From SHXO01 sp964523885 (GTDB taxonomy: Bacteria; Pseudomonadota; Gammaproteobacteria; Burkholderiales; SHXO01), in the NCBI GenBank assembly GCA_964523885.1, contig CAZFYX010000044.1, forward strand, positions 1 through 64,000: 64,000 nucleotides of DNA, given 5' to 3'. The position numbers were made by a program, and so were the translations under genes. The notes below the pieces were generated by a model. It searched no databases. It saw nothing but the letters and a program-made list of their open reading frames with translations, and was not told where the DNA came from. This document shows positions 60,887-64,000 of the stretch, in pieces; within the stretch, counting starts at the first letter, position 1, and each line of letters starts with the position of its first letter.

Positions 60887-61363
60887 ATGCTTCTCGATGT
60901 GATTACCACTGCCGGATTCTCCAAAACTCAGCTGGAAGTGCTCAGGCAGGCCGGTCGGATTTTGGAAGCGAAAGTCAGGTCGCAACCGATCCAGCTACAG
61001 TCGCCCACCGTGGTGAAGGAGTGGCTGGCGTTGCAATTGGCCGGCCAGGAGCGCGAGGTCTTTGGGGTGATCTACCTGGACGTTCAGAATCACCTATTGG
61101 ACTTTGCCGTGTTGTTCTCGGGCACGTTGACACAGACCTCCGTGTACCCCAGAGAGGTAGTAAAGTCCGCTCTGCAGAGGAATGCCGCGGCAGTGATGTT
61201 CGTTCATAACCATCCATCGGGATGTGCGGAGCCAAGCCGGGCAGATGAGCTGTTGACTCAAACCCTGAAGCAGGCTCTGCAGCTGATCGACATCAAGGTC
61301 CTCGACCACTTCATTGTCGGCGGGCACACCGTGCTCTCGTTTGCCGAACGTGGGTTGATCTAG
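60887..61363 (+). CDS. radC: RadC-like JAB-domain protein of mobile elements
   Basis: Predicted 158-aa protein with a JAB/MPN metalloprotease-like domain: FVHNHPSGCAEPSRADELLT (HxH...S...D metal site) and VLDHFIVGG. It lacks most of the N-terminal helix-hairpin-helix part of chromosomal RadC, like YeeS-type copies on genomic islands. AGGAGGGG precedes ATG 60887. Despite the name, a repair role is doubtful. A strong terminator follows. Confidence 0.88.
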   Translation: MLLDVITTAGFSKTQLEVLRQAGRILEAKVRSQPIQLQSPTVVKEWLALQLAGQEREVFGVIYLDVQNHLLDFAVLFSGTLTQTSVYPREVVKSALQRNAAAVMFVHNHPSGCAEPSRADELLTQTLKQALQLIDIKVLDHFIVGGHTVLSFAERGLI

Positions 61364-61375
61364 ACCATCCTTCGC

Positions 61376-61402
61376 GGGGCGACAAATTAGTCGCCCCTTT
61401 TT
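61376..61402 (+). terminator. Rho-independent terminator after radC
   Basis: GGGGCGAC (61376-61383) pairs perfectly with GTCGCCCC (61390-61397), loop AAATTA, followed by TTTTT (61398-61402). Confidence 0.85.
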
Positions 61403-61408
61403 CCGGCC

Positions 61409-61437
61409 TGGAGCCAGACATTCCCTGTCTGGCTCCA
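61409..61437 (+). repeat. Second perfect hairpin downstream of radC
   Basis: TGGAGCCAGACA (61409-61420) pairs over 12 bp with 61426-61437, loop TTCCC, followed by TTCGCTTTTCCC. It lies 6 bp after the radC terminator. It could be a second terminator or part of a small RNA. Confidence 0.65.
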
Positions 61438-61539
61438 TTCGCTTTTCCCTCCTAGCAGATCTGCGAGTGTCTGTTGGCCCGCGGCGTTGCTACATTGCCT
61501 CGTTGCTGAGCCCGCTCGCGCATAGGAAAGGGGAATCGG

Positions 61540-61812
61540 ATGGCACTGCTGAAATTCGAACCACGCAAGGAGCTCGCGCCGCTGCGGGTCAAGATCGGCC
61601 GCGAGGTGCGCGAGCGCGTCGAGCGGTACCGCGAGTTTTGCGGTGCGCTGGAACTCGCGGACTTAGTGGAGCGCGCGCTGATGTACGTCATGGACAAGGA
61701 TGCGGACTTTCGCGCGCGCGAGAGCGGGGTCGCAGACGGCGGCGCCAAGAGGCAGCCGCGCCAGGTCGCGAAGCGGGTCATCCCCGCCGATAAACCCGGC
61801 GGGGCCCCGTAA
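61540..61812 (+). CDS. Hypothetical small protein of the conjugation-like region
   Basis: Predicted 90-aa protein (MALLKFEPRKELAPLRVKIG). It is charged and mostly helical in the middle (EVRERVERYREFCG; LADLVERALMYVMDKD), with a basic, proline-containing tail. The helical pattern could be a DNA-binding ribbon-helix-helix type, but I do not recognise a family. A short AAGGGGAA ribosome-binding site precedes it. It lies upstream of the TraD-like gene. Confidence 0.55.
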   Translation: MALLKFEPRKELAPLRVKIGREVRERVERYREFCGALELADLVERALMYVMDKDADFRARESGVADGGAKRQPRQVAKRVIPADKPGGAP

Positions 61813-61991
61813 TTCTTTGTCACACCTGATGCACTTCTGCGAAGAGCCGGAAAGCCGCGGTATGCCAACGACTTGAGGCGACTACAGGTGGTGCTCAACG
61901 GCGAATACGGGTCTTCGCAGCAACCCTTCTTCATCATGCCGTTCCGGCTGTTGTTGCGCATACACGCGCAGTTCACCAGCCGCAGTGAGAC

Positions 61992-62300
61992 ATGCGAGTC
62001 AAGACGCTGCGGCTGACCTCCGAGCTCTCGGAGGAAGTGACTCGGCGGGCACGGATGAAGGGTGTCCCGGATGCCGACTACTACCGCCTGCTCATCGAGC
62101 GCGGGCTGTTGCTGGAAAGCGTCGAGATGATCATGGACAAGCCGATTCCGCCAGGCTACTGGGGCCTATGCGAGGCCGTTCTGGAGACGCGGAACATCCT
62201 GCGATCCCTGGCTGCCGCGCGCGAGCACAGCACCATCCCGAAGGCGCAGGTGCAGGCGAAGGACGAGCTCGAGCGACTCAGGAGCGATGGCACGCAATAG
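61992..62300 (+). CDS. Hypothetical small helical protein upstream of traD
   Basis: Predicted 102-aa protein starting MRVKTLRLTSELSEEVTRRA, a strand-helix-helix pattern reminiscent of ribbon-helix-helix DNA-binding or relaxosome accessory proteins, followed by a coiled C-terminal helix. It overlaps the TraD-like start by 14 bp, so the two are coupled. The assignment is weak. Confidence 0.6.
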   Translation: MRVKTLRLTSELSEEVTRRARMKGVPDADYYRLLIERGLLLESVEMIMDKPIPPGYWGLCEAVLETRNILRSLAAAREHSTIPKAQVQAKDELERLRSDGTQ

Positions 62301-64000
62301 GCAAACGCCGCGCGTTTGGGCGGATGCGATTCGGGGATCCGAGATCCTCGCCAACTGGCTCAAGCTGGGGACGAGCGCGGTCGTGCTTTGGCTGTCGATC
62401 GGCGTTGCCGCCGGCGGCGTTGTAGGCACGGCCTGGTTCTTCCAGCGCACTTCGGCGACCGACCGCAGCCTCTGGCTGCACCACCTTCGCAACCAGCTTG
62501 GCATGGGAGGGCCGGTCGCGATCCTGCCTCATCCCAGCGGGCGCGGCGGGTGGATCGACGTACCGAAAAGCAACGTTCCTCGCTATACAAGCGCGAGCTT
62601 CGAGGTCGTAAACGATCGGGTCCGAGAGAGCGCCTTCCTGGCCTTCCTGGTCGCCATCGGCGCCGCGGTAAGCGCCGGAACGTTGCTGCGCGAGAGCGGG
62701 CGATCAGCCACCGAGGACCAGCACATCCGCGGCGCCAGACTGGCGCCGGCGGACAAGGTTGCGCGGCTGGTCCGAGGGTCCGGGCTCGCCTACGACCTGA
62801 CCCTGGCCGGCGTACCGATCTTCCGCGACTCCGAGACCGATCACATCCTGGTGTGCGGGGCGCCGGGAAGCGGCAAAGGGGTGGCGATCAAAGAGTTGCT
62901 GGACCAGATCCGGGCGCGCGGCGATCGGGCGATCCTGTACGACCCGAGCGGCGAGTACGTGCAGGTGTACTACCGGCACGGCACCGATGTGCTGCTCAAT
63001 CCGTTGGATGCCAGGAGCCCGCCCTGGACGCTGTGGGGGGAAGTGCGCGAAGCGTACGACTATGCGAGCCTGGCTGCTTCCATCATTCCCGACAACGAGA
63101 AGGTCAATGACCCGTTCTGGCGGGAGGGGCCGAGAGGGCTGTTCGAGGCGGTCGCCCTGCGGCTGGCCGAGCGCGGCCAGGCGACCAACGCCACGTTCCG
63201 GCAGATGATCTCGATCGCCCCCTTGGCCGAGCTCTTCAACCTGGTCAAGGGCACCGAAGCCGCCCCGGCCATCGACCCGGCGGCCGAGAAGATGGCGATC
63301 GGCGTGCGTGCGACGGTGAGCACGAAGATCCGCGCCTGGGCGTATCTGCCCGACCCCGGCGTGGACCAAAGGCCATTTTCGGTGCGCCGGTTCGTCGAGG
63401 ACGAATCGACTGACGCCTGGCTGTTTCTGACCTCTAGGAAGGACCAGCACGCCTTCCTGAGGCCGCTGCTGTCCCTGTGGTGCGATCAGGCCGCAGCGTC
63501 GATTCTGAGCCTTCCTCCAGACCTTGGACGGCGTTTCTGGGTGGTCATGGACGAGGTGGCCAGCCTCCAGGAACTGCCTGCCCTGACGCCGGACGGCGGG
63601 CTGCTGACGATGTCCCGGAAGCACGGCGGCGCCACGATCCTGGGCTTACAGGATATCGGGCAGCTGCGCCGCCTGTATGGCGTCTACGGGGCGCAAAGCA
63701 TCTCGGGCTCCTGCCTGACCCGGCTCATGCTCCGAAGCGTCGAGCACGAGACGGCCGAGTGGGCCGCGCGCACGCTCGGCGAGCAGGAGGTCAACGAGGC
63801 CACCGAGTCCCTGTCCATGGGACCGCACGACTCGCGGGACGCGGTGAACCTGCAGCGCCGCGTGGTGAAGCGGCCCATCGTGCTCCCCTCCGAGATCATG
63901 AACCTCGCCAAGCTGACCGGGTTCCTAAAGCTACCCGGAGGCTATCCCGTCACCCAGGTGTCGCTACGCCTCCGGGAGCGCAGGGAGTTGGCGCCAATCT
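62287..64000 (+). CDS. traD: TraD-like type IV coupling protein, N-terminal part (3' end outside window)
   Basis: Frame open from ATG 62287 to the window end (571 codons). Two N-terminal membrane helices (about residues 33-53 and 115-135), Walker A CGAPGSGKGV near residue 190-199, and Walker B FWVVMDEVASL identify a VirD4/TraD-type ATPase. It docks relaxase-bound DNA to a type IV secretion channel during conjugation. Relaxase and mating-pair genes would lie to the right. Presence suggests a transferable element instead of a simple genomic island. Confidence 0.88.
   Translation, partial: MARNRQTPRVWADAIRGSEILANWLKLGTSAVVLWLSIGVAAGGVVGTAWFFQRTSATDRSLWLHHLRNQLGMGGPVAILPHPSGRGGWIDVPKSNVPRYTSASFEVVNDRVRESAFLAFLVAIGAAVSAGTLLRESGRSATEDQHIRGARLAPADKVARLVRGSGLAYDLTLAGVPIFRDSETDHILVCGAPGSGKGVAIKELLDQIRARGDRAILYDPSGEYVQVYYRHGTDVLLNPLDARSPPWTLWGEVREAYDYASLAASIIPDNEKVNDPFWREGPRGLFEAVALRLAERGQATNATFRQMISIAPLAELFNLVKGTEAAPAIDPAAEKMAIGVRATVSTKIRAWAYLPDPGVDQRPFSVRRFVEDESTDAWLFLTSRKDQHAFLRPLLSLWCDQAAASILSLPPDLGRRFWVVMDEVASLQELPALTPDGGLLTMSRKHGGATILGLQDIGQLRRLYGVYGAQSISGSCLTRLMLRSVEHETAEWAARTLGEQEVNEATESLSMGPHDSRDAVNLQRRVVKRPIVLPSEIMNLAKLTGFLKLPGGYPVTQVSLRLRERRELAPI

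Larger units (their letters stand above)
47263..64000. mobile_element. Probable integrative (conjugative or mobilizable) element at tRNA-Cys, left portion
   Basis: Inferred from a tRNA gene followed by a tyrosine integrase and excisionase-like gene (47.3-48.9 kb). Cargo includes an integron-cassette cluster and an IS. Mobile-element-type radC and a TraD-like coupling protein lie at the right edge (60.9-64 kb). The right end is outside the window. No second copy of the tRNA-Cys 3' sequence was found here. Several non-core genes (ExoIII-like, DUF72, AlkB-like) lie within it. Confidence 0.6.

Overview
The window is a high-GC chromosome segment of a proteobacterium, most likely a betaproteobacterium. 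This is inferred from gene order, not from an rRNA: trpS / smpB / ratA-rnfH / guaB-guaA; rpoE-rseA-rseB-mucD-lepA-lepB-DUF4845-rnc-era-recO-pdxJ-acpS-nagZ; and DUF4936 next to ygfZ. The left 47 kb is mostly core genome. The right 17 kb is an accessory region.

Core part. 1-5.8 kb holds the end of trpS, trans-translation (smpB), ratA-rnfH, two small envelope genes and the guanine-nucleotide genes guaB and guaA, which are separated by a large inverted repeat. 6.1-9.8 kb pairs a tandem universal stress protein with a P-type cation ATPase. 10-16.3 kb holds an orphan ketoacyl synthase, a secreted trypsin-like protease, and a periplasmic oxidation unit: a PQQ dehydrogenase with the lanthanide-type WDYDG motif, a cytochrome c, and a TRAP-type binding protein in the place normally held by XoxJ/MxaJ. 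A divergent sulfatase and a three-gene BatA/VWA operon follow. 24-31 kb holds tadA, an SDR reductase, a methionine-salvage pair (mtnA plus class II aldolase), small housekeeping genes and ygfZ. 31.2-43.7 kb is the sigma-E operon followed by a tightly packed run of translation, export, RNA, repair and cofactor genes. 43.8-47.3 kb holds efp, uvrC, pgsA, tRNA-Gly and tRNA-Cys.

Accessory part. A tyrosine integrase lies directly downstream of tRNA-Cys with an excisionase-like gene, and a RadC-like gene and a TraD-like coupling protein lie at the right edge. Together they suggest the left portion of an integrative conjugative or mobilizable element. Inside it, 49.35-57.10 kb is a cluster of integron gene cassettes with no IntI integrase in view. 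I can resolve four attC sites, all with the same geometry: a 5-nt spacer after R'', an extrahelical G nine bases after R'', and a 6-nt spacer before R'. The cassettes carry a PEP-CTERM protein, an HNH-nuclease protein, a SLATT-like two-membrane-helix protein with a coupled proline-rich peptide, and a roughly 1008-residue fusion of a caspase-like protease with a Ski2-like helicase. An IS1182-type element has inserted at the crossover point of the first attC.

The most promising candidate for an undescribed system is the caspase-helicase protein and its neighbouring SLATT and HNH cassettes. They resemble anti-phage or conflict-system parts, but that role is inferred from domain content and setting only.
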